From contig JALMQS010000819.1 of NCBI GenBank assembly GCA_024734495.1, positions 310,001-374,000 on the forward strand: a stretch of DNA of 64,000 nucleotides, in the 5' to 3' direction. Every line of letters begins with the position of its first letter. Position 1 is the first letter of the stretch. Below the pieces are notes generated by a model. The model searched no databases. It saw only the letters and a list, made by a program, of their open reading frames with translations, and was not told where the DNA came from. Source of the DNA: Forficula auricularia. Its lineage: Eukaryota; Arthropoda; Insecta; Dermaptera; Forficulidae. Positions 33,555 through 45,398 of the stretch are shown in pieces. The position numbers and the translations under genes are program-made.

Positions 33555-35389
33555 TTTCAAATTATTATCCGTTATTTCAAATATTTATACTATAAAAAAC
33601 ATTTTTTTGTTTTGAAAAGTATATTGGTTCTCGAAATGAAATAAAATTGTTGCATAGTTTCATGGGGCAATTAAAATGAAATATTTTCCGAAAAGGGTGC
33701 GGGTAGAAGGTTTGACGTCCCTGCCTCGTATATCTTGCATTTCAACCTTCTCAAAGACTAGTCCAAGTTTTAGTCGAATAAAATTTGTTCCCAAATTTAC
33801 ATGAATCGGCATTTTTTTGTCTAGTCACAGTATGAGCTAGTAAGTCAAACCTTCAGATAAAAGTGTAGTAGGAAGGCTAATATTGAGCTCATTGTCTACA
33901 ACGATCAATAATTTAATTATACCAAATTTTTCCGATTTTTTGCATTTTAATCCAGACGTTCTAAAACTAGAAAGCACTTAAATCTGATTTTTTTTGTTTT
34001 GAAAAAAAACAACAATTTTTTGTAGTAGAATGAACTTTCTAGGGCCTTCTAAGCAAGAATAAGCAAACATAATAAATAAATAAATAAACGTTGTCCAAGC
34101 ATACAAAAGTGATTTAATTTTCCAAAGTATTCTTATGACGTTATGACCCTTGTAACTAATATCATTAATTTGAATATCCAAAACTCAATAATAATAACTA
34201 TTTTTTTATTTATTTATTTAATGTCATCGGGAACAAATCATCATAATCGATCGATGCCGAAGCGAAGCCCGTGCGTTAGCTGACTGAGCCAACCCGACTC
34301 CCCAATAATAATAATACATAATAATAAAAAATATTCGATGACCTTACCTTGATCTCTTTCTAGATGAATGTATCTCTATGGGTGAGCTGATTATTCTCTG
34401 AAACAAATACAAAATATTTTATTAAATATTATTTTGCTAATTCGTATGACCTTAATAAAAAAGACATCGTTTAGTAGTATTTTACGATAATTAATATCAA
34501 AGTAAATTTTATCATTTATTTCAACAAAAAAACGAATCTTTATCAACAAAAACATAATAATTTGATTAAATACATATTTTTAAAATATTTTGATTTAAAC
34601 AAAAATAAAAATTAAATTGAAAGTTTATTTCTTTATTTATTGACCTAAGCTTATTACCACTTGCCCAACATTGAAAGTTAATTGGAGGAAAAGTGGAAAC
34701 TTTTTCAAGGGTCGCTAGGCCCTCGAAAAAGTTTAATGATTTACAAGTTTTTCGCCATTGAACTTCTTGAGTTAAAACCCGGTAAATTGACACAATCAAG
34801 GAACTTATTAACAAATAATTCTGCGCCAAATTTTGGCTCATTAGCATAGCTACAACCATTCAAGAGCAATAAAACGATTCGATTTTTTTTTCAAAACTCA
34901 TCAAATAGTGGATGTACAAAAATTCTAAATTGCATTTTTGAAGTTTTTCGACTATTAGTGGTATAAATTTGCTGAAGCCATGAAAGAATCGAGTTAAAAT
35001 CAAATCTAGTCATTATTTCACATCAAATACTGAAGGAACAACCATTTTATATTGTTTGTTTTTTTGAAGTTTTACCATTAGTGTAACCATTGCTGAAGAC
35101 ATGAGGGAAACGACTTAAAATCAACCATATCTTCAAGACTAGTCGAAACTTTATAAATACAATGTAGGATGATTGTTCGTCCAGTATTTGATGAGAATCG
35201 ATGACTATTTATTGCTTTAACTTAATTTTTCCTTGACTTCAGTTATCACTAAAACATTTGATTTAGAAATAAAAATATTTTTTACCTCAATAAACTTTCC
35301 AGGATCCTCCGCTTTTGAGTTTTCATAAGTAAACGAATTCGAAAACACAGAAACAAATTATGCTTAAAATTAATTAATTTCACTACTCC
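33555..35389. other. non-coding with a tRNA-like block
   Basis: 34241-34305, read on minus, has TTGGCTCAGTCAGCTAACG (A-box-like) followed by a CGGGCTTCGCTTCGGC hairpin but no good B-box. 34600-34860 carries dispersed-repeat wording related to 0.4 and 26.0 kb. 34900-35230 contains repeated 'gctgaagacatgag' / 'tcaaatactgaagg' phrases. The 97-codon minus-strand frame at 34566-34859 has no recognised domain. Confidence 0.4.
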
Positions 35390-35493
35390 CCAAAATGGGC
35401 GAGGTTTGTAGGGTTAAAAATGAAAATCTAGGCCCTTGGACCAAAGTCAACCAAATTTTGTATACATAAACAGTAGGCCCCCAGAAGACTAAA
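35390..35493 (-). repeat. dispersed repeat fragment
   Basis: Read on minus it matches 55065-55160: 'cttctgg', 'tgtatacaaaatttggttga', then 'ttttcattttt' and 'cccattttggg'. It is the immediate host of the MITE that follows. Confidence 0.65.
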
Positions 35494-35756
35494 AATTGAA
35501 GGGTTTGCTGCTAAAAGGAGGTAGCTCCAGTTTTTTCAGTTTTTGGGAAACCAAAAAAAAACGTTTAAAAATTCAAAACGACGACAAAATTCCAAATGAT
35601 GGGCAGCTCCATCTGTTGAGCAACGCTGAGAAATAACGATTGGAGTTACATCCTTCTTGTACCAAACAAAAGATTTTTTTGTTCACAAGATATTATTAAT
35701 ATCTCCCAACATCAATAGGATGGAGCTACCTCCTTTTAGCAGCAAACCCTTCAATT
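35494..35756. mobile_element. 263 bp MITE with AATTGAAGGGTTTGCTGC inverted ends
   Basis: AATTGAAGGGTTTGCTGCTA at 35494 and its exact inverse ending 35756 form TIRs of about 35 bp that run into GGAGGTAGCTCCA, itself a palindrome. The interior is non-coding. If AATT is the target duplication rather than part of the TIR, the element is 259 bp. It interrupts the dispersed repeat at 35390. Confidence 0.85.
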
Positions 35757-37026
35757 ATTAATTTTAAATACAGGTTTTTTGAATCGATTGACGGAACATT
35801 CAACTAAGTTCATCGGACTAAATTATACTTTATTATACTAGGACTTTCATTATAAAGTCATAGAACAGTTAGTTTTTCAAAAAATTTCTCTGGGCAAAGC
35901 CAGAAATCTGTTTTAGGATGCTAGTTAATAAGAATATGCGCTTGTCAGGGTGGCCCAATAATTGTGGAAAGACTGGGCCAATGGCTAGGTTTTGGAGACA
36001 TTTTTTGAACTTTGGGACCTTTTTAAAAAATACATAGTTCCAGAATCTTACATTTTTTTATTTTGAGTCAAAAGAACTGTACTTTTAGCATTCATTTAGA
36101 AATTTTTAAGTTGATTGTCTTTTGGGGCTTTCAGTAATTGAGTTAAAACAAGGTAAATTTGCTAGGGGGGAGGGGGAAATAGCTATGGACTTTACTCTAC
36201 ATAAACAAAAAATTAAAAATATTTATGTGAATTCAAACTAGTGGTGCTTTGCTCGAGGATTGTATCAAGTGATTCCGATTTTCGATTACAGATAATAGAG
36301 ATCAGCTTCTACTTTGAATACAGTTATCAAATGAAATTTAGATGTAGATGAAGAGGAGGGATCAATCAAAACACACTCAGCATTTCCATTTCCATTCGCA
36401 TGCCAATCCATGCATTTCATTAGAGGAATACTCCTGATTGATTAATTCTCGACACATCTAAATACCCTAGGCCTAGATTATGGGACTAGGTAGAGATTTC
36501 TATTTTTTTTCTTCTACCAATGTTTCTGAATTTGCCAGGAATCAAGGTCTTTAAATTTAAGCTGGATCAAATAAGCAACATATATAAAAATATATGATGG
36601 CTTAAGGTTTTTTGACTTATTACGAATAAATAAATTACATATTCAAAAACAGTTTTTAGGGATGAAAAATATGTAAAATACATATGCACCTCTGTGTTAA
36701 CATTTTTACTTAAAACGTTCGTAAACAAAAATAAAAAATACCAGATCATTAAAATTTTCAGTGATCGAACCAAAGTATGAAAAATACATACAGTACAAAA
36801 CAAAAAAAATGAAGTTGATTAAAGGCGCTAGTTAACGGGGAAGTAAATGGATAGTTCTTATGGGCGACTTGAAATTGTTTCCCTCATAACCTTCTGCCAC
36901 TAGATTAGAACATTAATTCTATATAACTCAACTAGATGTCACCCCTTTACGACTCTGCGTGACACAAAGAATATGGTTCGCGAACAATAGGTTAAGAACC
37001 ACTGAATTAAAGGACAACCTCTTTTT
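35757..37026. other. non-coding
   Basis: AT-rich DNA up to the start of the composite element. The 78-codon minus-strand frame at 36567-36803 is low complexity and not called. Confidence 0.35.
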
Positions 37027-37542
37027 AACCGACTTCAAAAAAGGAGGAGGTTCTCAATTCGACTGAATTTTTTTGTGTGTCTATGTTACCTCATATCTTC
37101 GTCAATTGTGAACCGATTTTGATGATTTTTTTTTGCATTGGGTTCAGTCTAGTTTCCGATTGATCTAGTTTTTTTTCATTGTTATTGGAGTTTTTTTATA
37201 TGTTTGTTCAGGCATAACTTCTTTGTTTATGAACCGATTTTAATGATTCTTATTTTATTGGAAAGAGTGCTATCTTAGGGTGGTACCATATTAATTTGGT
37301 CAAGTTCTGAAGATATGATCAATGACGTAATAACGTAAATCTCCAATTCTTATGACCAAATAATCGAAATTATAATAAATAAAATCTTTTATAAAAAATC
37401 TTAAAAAACATTCATTTAAAACCCGCAAACGTTTCGAGAGAATTTCTATATTTATGAATTGAATTTTATTATAATTTTCTGATTCATTCGCCCGACGCTT
37501 TCTCTTACGAGATGCATGCAGGTATTATATTAAGTCACTATT

Positions 37543-37554
37543 AATAACATCACT
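37543..37554. repeat. left target-site duplication of the RTE-like LINE
   Basis: AATAACATCACT, repeated at 41850-41861. Copy B of the host element has this sequence once (48995-49006, minus), giving a direct empty site. The AATAA part also fits the LINE's own A-rich tail, so the duplication is 7-12 bp. Confidence 0.85.
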
Positions 37555-37631
37555 GGAGTCGAGTGCGAGAGTCCAAGCCGAGCGGTCGCATACGAAGTCC
37601 ACACAAGTAAGTGATATATTTATATATAAAT

Positions 37632-38432
37632 ATGGATAGAACCGAGCTATTAAATATACTAAAGAATTGGAAAGAGGATATCAAAGATGATATTAAAAAA
37701 GCTTTAAGGGAGGATATTGAAATACTTCAAAATAATATATTTTCAGTAATTGATCAAAAAATCGAATTACTAGAGAAAAAAATAAATTATGTAGAAAGTG
37801 AAAGTAAAGCTCGAAATGTGATACTACATGGATTAGAGGAAGATGAGGAACATTCGATGGGGTTGGAGGAAAAAGTGGTAACTATCCTTAAAAATAAAAT
37901 AAATAATGATATTAATATAGAACATTTTAATTTTATAAGGCGAATTGGACGCCCCTCTGAGAATAAAACTAGACCAGTTTTAATATCAATGCTAGCATTA
38001 AGGATCAAAAATGTTATCCTAAAGAATAAAAATAATTTAAAAAGTACAAAATATTATATTACGGAAGATTTTCCGAAGGATATTCAATTAAAAAGAAAAG
38101 AATTGATACCTAAATTAATTAAGGCTAGAGAAGAAGGAAAATTTGCCATAATTAGATACGATAAACTTATTATAAGAGAAAATCAAAACAATTTGAAGGA
38201 TAATAGGAACTCTAAAAAAAGACCTCTAGGAGAATTAAATTCACCAAATAGTGATAATTCCAATCCTGGTATCCATGATAATAGAAGTAGTTTAAATGAT
38301 AATACTAATAAAAATACTATAAATAAAGGAAAGAAAATAAAAATAAATGATGGGAAAATCACAACATTTTTTCAAAATAAAAGTGAATCTCTTGGTGACT
38401 TGAGAAGACTTGATGAAAGAAAGGATAAGTAG
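37632..38432 (+). CDS. LINE ORF1 protein (intact)
   Basis: 266 residues from the ATG at 37632 (MDRTELLNILKN). A GTG 21 bases upstream is in frame but not needed. Residues ~5-60 are a heptad-like, charged helix, a probable coiled coil for trimerisation. Residues ~60-175 (NVILHGLEEDEE...HFNFIRRIGRP...YYITEDFPKDIQLKR...FAIIRYDKLII) have the layout of an L1-ORF1-like RRM plus C-terminal domain, expected to bind element RNA. The rest is a basic, N/K-rich tail with no zinc knuckles. It is the only undamaged reading frame of the element; chance survival or selection cannot be told apart here. Confidence 0.8.
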   Translation: MDRTELLNILKNWKEDIKDDIKKALREDIEILQNNIFSVIDQKIELLEKKINYVESESKARNVILHGLEEDEEHSMGLEEKVVTILKNKINNDINIEHFNFIRRIGRPSENKTRPVLISMLALRIKNVILKNKNNLKSTKYYITEDFPKDIQLKRKELIPKLIKAREEGKFAIIRYDKLIIRENQNNLKDNRNSKKRPLGELNSPNSDNSNPGIHDNRSSLNDNTNKNTINKGKKIKINDGKITTFFQNKSESLGDLRRLDERKDK

Positions 38433-38456
38433 GATAAGGACGGTGGAACTCGGATC

Positions 38457-41400
38457 TTGGAACATACAAAAAAAATACAAACTCGCAATCTTGACTCCTG
38501 CCCAGTAAGTCTGGTCAACTCGGGCATAAATGACCACAACCTCCCAAATGATATAATAAATTCAATAAATTCAATAAATGCAATAAATGCAATTAATTCA
38601 AAAAATGCAATTAACTCAACTAATTCAACGGATACGATTAATTCAAATAATTCAATTAAATCCAAAAATTCAGAAAATGAATTTACTAACATTTCTGAAA
38701 TTAAATCTTTTGTAAAATATAATAAGACAAATAAAATTAAAAATATTCATAAAAAGAATTTAATTAAAAATAATTCTATAAAAAGAAATGTATTTAAAAA
38801 TAATTCTAATTCTAATAAAAATAAAATTAATAAATTTAAAAATCTAATAATAGGAACACTAAATGTACGTAGTCTAAAGGATGAAGAAAGATTAATTGAA
38901 CTTGAAAATGCACTTGAAAATGTTAAAAATGGATATTTTGGGCCTGTCTGAAGTTAGAAGAGAGGGTGAAAGAATAATTCAAAGGAAATCTGATTACATC
39001 TTCTATCACTATGGAGTGACTAGAGGTATGAGAGGAGTGGGATTTATGGTTAATAACAATCTAAAAAAACAAATTGTAGAATTCAAAGGACTCTCTGACA
39101 GGATAGCTATTTTAAAAATAACTTTTAAAAAGAAATGTACTTTAACATTAGTGCAAGTATACGCACCAACAGCTGATTCAAAAAGAAGAATTGTGCGACG
39201 AATTCTATAATTTAATTAATAATATCCTAGAGGAAAACCCAACTAATCGAAATAATAAAACAATAATAATGGGCGATTTAACAGCCAGGTGGGACAAAGG
39301 GAAGAGGAGAACAGAAAGATTATGGGCCCTATAGATATGGCCATAGGAACGTAGAGGGAAAAGACTAGTACAGTTCTGCCAGGAAAACAATTTAAAAATA
39401 ATAAATACATTTTATAAAAAAGAAAAGGTAGAAAATGGACTTGGATAGCTCCCAAACGGAATATATAAAAGCAAATTGATTTCATCTTAGCTCCTCATTT
39501 AAATATGATTTTGAGATTTGAGGTGGTGAATAACTTCACGTTCTATACAGATCATCGATTGATAAAAATTGAAGTTCCCATAAACATAATTATCAAAAGA
39601 CCAAATCCAGATTGGAATAAAAATACTATATTTAATTTTCAAAATATACAAACCGATATGATTACAAAGTTCGAATGCGATATTAAAGAAATTGACCTCA
39701 CTGAAAATAAAGAAATTCAAACCCAATGACGACAATTTTGAAAAAATTTATTCATGCTGCAATCAGATTCATTAATTAAATGTAAATCTATACCAAGACT
39801 GACCGAACACACTAAAAATTTAATAAAGGAAAGGAATAAGTTAAAAACAGAAGAAATTGTATAAAAATAGAATTGAGACACAATATATTATGTATAACTA
39901 GTTAAATACCATATAAAAAGATCTAAAAGATTATATTGATAATATAATAAAATTATTAATACGACCACACACTTCAATTAAAAAAATTAAAAAGAATATT
40001 TCCTCTGATAAATCAATGATTCCATTCCTATTAGATAAAGACAAAAAACCTCAATATAATCGTTCATTAATTAATAAAATAGCAACAAATTACTATGAAA
40101 AATTATATAATAAATCAGAATCCTCTATAGAATTAAAAGATCAAAATATCCAAAATCAAAAAATGCCAGAATTCTTGGAAGGCGAAGTAGTAAAAATAAT
40201 AAAAAATTTAAAAACAGAAAAAATGTCAGGGCTGGATGGCATAAAAACGAAATACTAAAATTTTCTATTGAAATTATTAAAAGTCCATTAACGAAATTAT
40301 TTAATAATATATTAAATACCTAAATAATTCCATCACAATGGAAATATTCTAATATAATTATTATATTTAAAAAGGTGATCCTCATGATATCAAAAATTAT
40401 AGACCTATAACTTTAACATCTAACATAGGAAAAATTTTTATGAAACTAATAAATAATAGATTGGAAAAGATACTAGACGAAGCACAACCACCAGAACAAA
40501 CCGGATTCAGAAAAGGATACTCAACTTGTGAGCACCTGCATTCAATTAACATTATCATCGAAAAAGCAAATGAATACAAACTTGATAATCTATTGGCTTT
40601 ATAGATTTCGAAAAAGCATTTGATTCTGTCCACCAAGAATATATATTCCAAGCACTGAAATCTCAAGAGTGTAGATCCAACATACATTGGATTAATTAAA
40701 AACATCTATAAAGGCTCTCAAGCACTGAATTGTCCTAGAAGAACCTGGGCAGTTCTTCCCTGTCAAGCGAGGTGTTAGACAAGGCGACCCACTATCACCG
40801 GCCTTGTTTAATTGTGCTCTAGAAGAAATGTTTCGCAATCTGAACTGGGAAAATAAAGGTCTAAGGGTTAATGGAAAATATATAAACAATTTAAGATTTG
40901 CGGATGATATCGTTCTGATAGCAACATCACTAGATGATATGGTAATAATGATTAAAGATATGAACAAAGCAAGTGAAAATATTAGGCTTAAAGAATAAAT
41001 AACAACAAATCTTTTATATTAACAAATGCTATACAGAAAGATATTGAATACAGAGGCAAGCAAACCACCTATTGTTTGCAAAAGAAACATCATATACCTG
41101 GGACAAAAACTATCTTTTAAAGAGAAGACCAAACATGAAGTTAACAGAAGAATAGGATTAGCCTGGAACAAGTTCTGGTCTTTAAAAATTCATCATTAAA
41201 AAATAAGCAAATTAAACTGGACACAAAGATCAAAACTCTAAAAACATGTGTATTTCCTACATTACTATATGGAAGTCAAACATGGTCGCCTACTGAATTA
41301 ACGGTACAAAAACTCCGAGATAGCCCAAAGAAATATAGATCCGAAGTATCCTTGGCTACAGAAAAATAGACAGACATAAAATAGAAGATCTATATAGAAT

Positions 41401-41673
41401 TACAAAAATGAGAAAAATTAGCATTGACTTAAGAAAAAGTAAATGGAGATGGGCGGGGACATATTGCTAGAATGAAGGATGAAAGATGGCCAAAAATTCT
41501 AACTGAGTGGTGTCCCCTAGACAAGGAAAAGATCGCGAGGAAGACCACCAAGAAGATGGAATGACGAACTAGTGAGAGTGACTGGAGTCGAATGGATGAG
41601 AGTGGCAAGAAACAGAGACACTTGGAAGACCATGGGAGAGGCCTATGCCCCTCGGGGCCTGGTTCCTTTATAA
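38457..41673 (+). pseudogene. LINE ORF2: APE endonuclease + reverse transcriptase, many frameshifts
   Basis: The N-terminus is an N/S/I-rich low-complexity linker (38540-38830). Endonuclease motifs follow: IGTLNVRSLKDEERL (38848), DILGLSEVRREG (frame changed at ~38930), VQVYAPTADSK (frame changed at ~39183), MGDLTAR (~39270), TDHRLIKIEV (39549). RT motifs: EQTGFRKGYST (~40495), IDFEKAFDSV (after an in-frame stop, ~40605), RGVRQGDPLSPALFN (~40770), FADDIVLIA (~40900). The C-terminal GHIARMKDERWPK and RDTWKTMGEAYAPRGLVPL end at the stop at 41671. At least eight frame changes or stops. The domain order and C-terminus are those of RTE-type elements. Confidence 0.85.
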
Positions 41674-41849
41674 CTTGTACATAGTTTAAATTAAAAATGA
41701 AAACAAATGTATTTTATTATAGTTAAAAAATAAAAATGATGATTGTAATAATAATGATACTAAATAATTAAAATGTATATACAATGTTAAATGTAAAATG
41801 TAATTTGAACCAATAAAGGCTTAAAAATAAAAATAAATAAAATAAAATA

Positions 41850-41861
41850 AATAACATCACT
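41850..41861. repeat. right target-site duplication of the RTE-like LINE
   Basis: AATAACATCACT, identical to 37543-37554. Beyond it the composite element resumes with 'aaaaagagaaaaataaaaat', exactly as in copy B. Confidence 0.85.
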
Positions 41862-41904
41862 AAAAAGAGAAAAATAAAAATAATTTTTATAAAAAAAAAA
41901 TAAA

Positions 41905-42284
41905 ACCGACTTTAAAAAATTAAATGCAACAAATAAAATAATAATAACTTAAAAATCAAATAAAATATACTAAAAGTTATAAAATAATTATATAATTTAG
42001 TTACAACTAAACGACGAAATATTAACATGAAATCACTTTTTGAAGTAGGTGCCAAAAATATACATTTTATGAATCGCACTCGACTGATCTTACTTAGTAC
42101 GTTTGGCGGGTACGCTCGTTTATATAGTTTGGCACCGACTTCAAAAAGTGATTTCATGTTAATATTTCGTCGTTTAGTTGTAACTAAATTATATAATTAT
42201 TTTATACCTTTTAGGTAGTGTATTTTATTTGATTTTTAAGTTATTATTATTTTATTTGTTGCATTTAATTTTTTTGAAGTCGGT
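41905..42284. mobile_element. 380 bp foldback module (copy A)
   Basis: ACCGACTTTAAAAAATTAAA at 41905 and its inverse ending 42284. The arms are about 150 bp and include 'agttacaactaaacgacgaa' and its partner. The loop (about 42055-42135) is less AT-rich: 'cgcactcgactgatcttact' and 'acgtttggcgggtacgctcg'. Copy B at 48634-48955 has the same loop, so the module is a fixed part of the composite element. Arm sequences let two overlapping frames encode the same short peptide on opposite strands; these are not genes. Confidence 0.85.
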
Positions 42285-42805
42285 TTTATTTTATTTTTAT
42301 AAGAATTATTTTTTGATTTATACTTTACTTACTTACTTACTTCCTTTGATTTATAATTTAATAAGTTTAAATTAATTATATAACTATAGCTACCTACCAT
42401 TTGTAAACAAATTCATAAATAAAATGTGCTCAATAAAAATACTAATACTTCCTAAATTATAAATTCCTATAAAATTAATTAAAAGTATTTTAAGGAATAA
42501 AAGTTGTTCCTAAAATTTAACCATTTTTATAATTAACGAAGGCGACGAGTTTAATTTTTTTGAAAGCCTCAATCTAAAAATTTGTCATGGTCACCACAAT
42601 GTATTGGTACGCCATTGATTTAGTAAGTCTTTAATAAAAAACGTATAAAAAGTAATATGAAAATCAGTAAATACTATAATAAATGATTTCCATAAATACA
42701 CAAATAAACGTTTGTTTATTAAAACTAAATATGTGATCATTTTTGTTTTTTTGAATTTATGGGTGAAGATGGTTTTCGAAACTGCAATCACAATCAAAAT
42801 GATAA

Positions 42806-43110
42806 CATTTAGGGAAAGCGGTGTTGGTTTATAGTTAAACATATTAAACACGAGTTTTTAAAGGGTTGTACTGTTGTTTCACGAATAAAATAAAATTAAA
42901 AAAAAATTTTAATTATATTTTTGGAATTTTATTGAATACACTATATATATTTCGGGTTTTTAGCCCATCAATGTCTTTTGTAAATACAACTCCTGATGAT
43001 GGTGTAAAAACCCGAAATATATATAGAGTATTCAATAAAACTCCAAATACCAATAATTAAAAAAAAAATATTTTATTTATAAAACACCACTATAACCCTT
43101 TTAATAACTC
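42806..43110. mobile_element. foldback element with hammerhead-like motif in each arm
   Basis: The left end 'ttagggaaagcggtgttggt' matches 1335 and 12910. Outer arms 'tttttaaagggttgtactg' and 'ctataacccttttaata' pair. Inner arms GAATACACTATATATATTTC / GAAATATATATAGAGTATTC pair around the loop 42961-42998. Right-arm motif complete; left arm has GAAATATATATAG and a decayed TTGATGG on minus. Non-coding, non-autonomous. Confidence 0.75.
42989..43029 (+). ncRNA. hammerhead-ribozyme-like motif
   Basis: ACTC-CTGATGA-t-GGT(gtaaaa)ACC-c-GAAA-TATATATA-GAGT. CTGATGA and GAAA are exact. Stem I ACTC/GAGT pairs four. Stem II GGT/ACC pairs three, with a T-C mismatch at its base. After GAA, ATATATAT can close a 2 bp stem III with a 4 nt loop. 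The cleavage triplet is AUA. Confidence 0.5.
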
Positions 43111-43530
43111 CTACAATCAAAATGTTTAAATTTGTCGATCTTGAGTGAAAAAGGTAATTTTTTAAATTTTGATTTTTTTTTCTTGATTGAATCTAAAACT
43201 TTTAAAAAATATATTTATCTCCGCCTGAATAAAGTATAGCTAAGAGCCTATACAAAGTTGTATCGTAGTGATTTCCCCCTCATTGACTTTTATATCTTAA
43301 CTTTAAAATTATAATAACTCTATATTTTTTAAAACATTTAAAATTATTGATATATATCTATATTATAAACGAAATTTCTCATCTTCATCTTTGTCATCTA
43401 GATCAAATAGTTTGACAGGCGAATATTATATAAGTCACAAGATATCAGCCCAGAGCAAACTCACATCCACATCGACTTGGAAAATCCCAACTTATTGGAA
43501 TCATGTATGGCAATGTGTGCCTGCCCAAAG

Positions 43531-43653
43531 TTTGGAAACTTGCTCAATTAAATGTAGCTTTGGCTCAAGTTCCTCTCTCTTTAGCTCTGTTTATCAAACA
43601 GCACTGATATCTTAATGGGTGTGTCATAAAAGACACGCGTCCTCCTATCTATT
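43531..43653 (+). repeat. repeat shared with 45399-45505
   Basis: 'attaaatgtagctttggctc', 'tctgtttatcaaacagcact' and GTCATAAAAGACACGCGTCC all return at 45399-45505. About 80% identical by eye. No tail or terminal repeats; class unknown. Confidence 0.75.
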
Positions 43654-44895
43654 ATTTTTTTTACATCTATCTATGCTTCAGATTAATTTCATGATGTACA
43701 TATATATTTATAATTAAAAAAATGTATATTAATTCTCAAGAAAAAGCAAAATAAATTTTACTATTTTAAATTTAAATTTCAATAGTTTAAATTCTTTTGA
43801 AAAGAATTACAAACATAGAGTATTGTGACGTCAAAGTTGTACGCGCTTTTTCAAAATACTTCAATCTGTACCAGAAATAAACAAGAAATAATTAATGCTT
43901 TTTGATCACACCATGTAGGTCAATTTCCATGACTACAACCATGACTTTATTTAATATTTCGAGTCAATTTAGTTTACTTAATTACAATTTCAAAATTAAT
44001 ACATAAAATGATTTCTAATTTCACATTATGTTTTAGACTATAATAATATAAAATTATAAATTAATAAAGTTACATGTTTTTTGAGGGGAAACACCAATTG
44101 AGAGGACTTCCTATTGAAATTTCTAAATATTAATTTATGAGCAGTTACTATCAACATTTAAAGTTCTATGTCTTAAGCAAATTTGTTTTTCAGAGATTTT
44201 TCAAACTAAAATTTAAGCTAAAATAATTTTTTGTTTCGATTTGACACTATGTTCAGTAAGTTCTAGGAATTTATGACAATAAAGTGGAGTATAATGTATT
44301 TTTCTATTCATTATTCAAACTACTTTCATACAAGACTATATAATATTTTTTTTCATGAAATTTTTAGAATCAATACTCATTTACTCATACATGTTCTGTT
44401 TTTTTTTTTTCAAATCCATTCTCAGTGGAGATATTTTACAATCAGTTAGAGAAATGAGCATCTAAACAAGGAGTGTTAGTATTTAATATTATATGTATTT
44501 CGAAAAATATTGAGAAATTATATAATTATAGCTGAACCCAGAATCAATGGCGTGACGTCATAAATCAGCTTGGTTAGTTTCAAACGTACTAAATATAATT
44601 AAAACAATGTATTTTCCCAACGCGGGAATACAACTTTAAAAACTAAATTAGATTATGTGGTTGCCTTTGGGAAATAAAATTTTTAATCTATTCTTTTATT
44701 TATTTGAAAATTTTATTTTCAAATTTAGTTTACCTACACTGATCTCTGACGTACTCTATTTATTTTGGCTTCGTCCATAACTTTTTTAATATTAGAAATT
44801 TTTCAAAGCAACAAAAAGCGTAGATAACTATTCGATTACAAAAATAATGCAAAATTGGTCCAGTAGTTTTTTTTTTTTTGGTTATCCAAAAAAAA

Positions 44896-44915
44896 CCCCC
44901 CCCCCCCCCCCCCCG
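44896..44915. repeat. C20 homopolymer
   Basis: Twenty C in a row, preceded by A-rich sequence. Exceptional for this composition; either a real G-quadruplex-type tract on minus or a sequencing/assembly artefact. Confidence 0.95.
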
Positions 44916-45398
44916 TATCCCAAAAACTCGCACATTTTTCGATTTTTTTTTCCCATTTTGACCATGAAGAAGCACGTTTTCGACAAAGACCACTCTATAC
45001 ATTTTTAATTTCTTGAAATTAAAACAAAGTTTCATCTTAATTGGATAATGGTAACACGAGCCGCAACGAGGTTGAAGTTTGCAAAAAAAATTACAGTTTT
45101 TCCTTCATAAAATAAAAACCACTTATTCGAGAAACTTGATTTTTATCTCATTCTCTAGGAGATTTTATTGACTTGGACGTTTACCTGGAGCACTTTTTTG
45201 ATAAAACTCTTATATTTATAGATATTCAGCATTTTCCGGACATTAACCCAAGTCTAAGGGAAGCATTTAAGTCCATTTCCAAAACTCTGGGATTTTGTTC
45301 CACCGATTGGCCTTATTTTGTCTAATTTGACTGGGCTATAAGTAGTAGTGAGAAACGAAATTGGACGATTATAAATTTTCACAAATTTGAAAATTGAC

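Larger units (their letters stand above)
37555..41849 (+). mobile_element. near-full-length RTE-like LINE with two ORFs
   Basis: 4.3 kb bounded by the 12 bp duplication. It has a GC-richer 5' UTR (37555-37631, gtcgagtgcgagagtccaag), ORF1, a broken ORF2, a 170 bp AT-rich 3' UTR and a tail of AATAAA-type repeats. The 5' end looks complete because the GC-rich leader abuts the TSD. It is dead now because of multiple ORF2 lesions, although ORF1 is intact. Confidence 0.9.
37027..42284 (+). mobile_element. composite ACCGACTTC element, copy A, carrying a LINE insertion
   Basis: Starts AACCGACTTCAAAAAAGG (37027). Copy B at 48634-50070 is the same element in inverse orientation and matches on both sides of the LINE: 'ggaggaggttctc', 'ttgtgaaccgattttgatga', 'ttaatttggtcaagttctga' and 'cactattaataacatcact', then the foldback module. 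Three ACCGACTT(C/T)AAAA termini are present, at 37028, 41905 and, inverted, 42284. Non-coding once the LINE is removed. I recall very similar AACCGACTTCAAAAAAGG sequences as a common insect repeat, but cannot check. Confidence 0.75.

Noticed and set aside
37787..38692. Minus-strand frames within LINE ORF1 and the low-complexity leader
   Set aside because: Shadows of ORF1 and of the AATTCAAT-type repeats. Leu/Ile/Glu-rich translations come from the repeat, not from a gene.
41912..42218. Two frames on opposite strands both encoding MKSLFEVGAK...
   Set aside because: They are identical because the sequence is an inverted repeat. Not a duplicated gene.
44896..44915. A functional C-tract
   Set aside because: Single homopolymer; sequencing or assembly slippage is as likely as biology.
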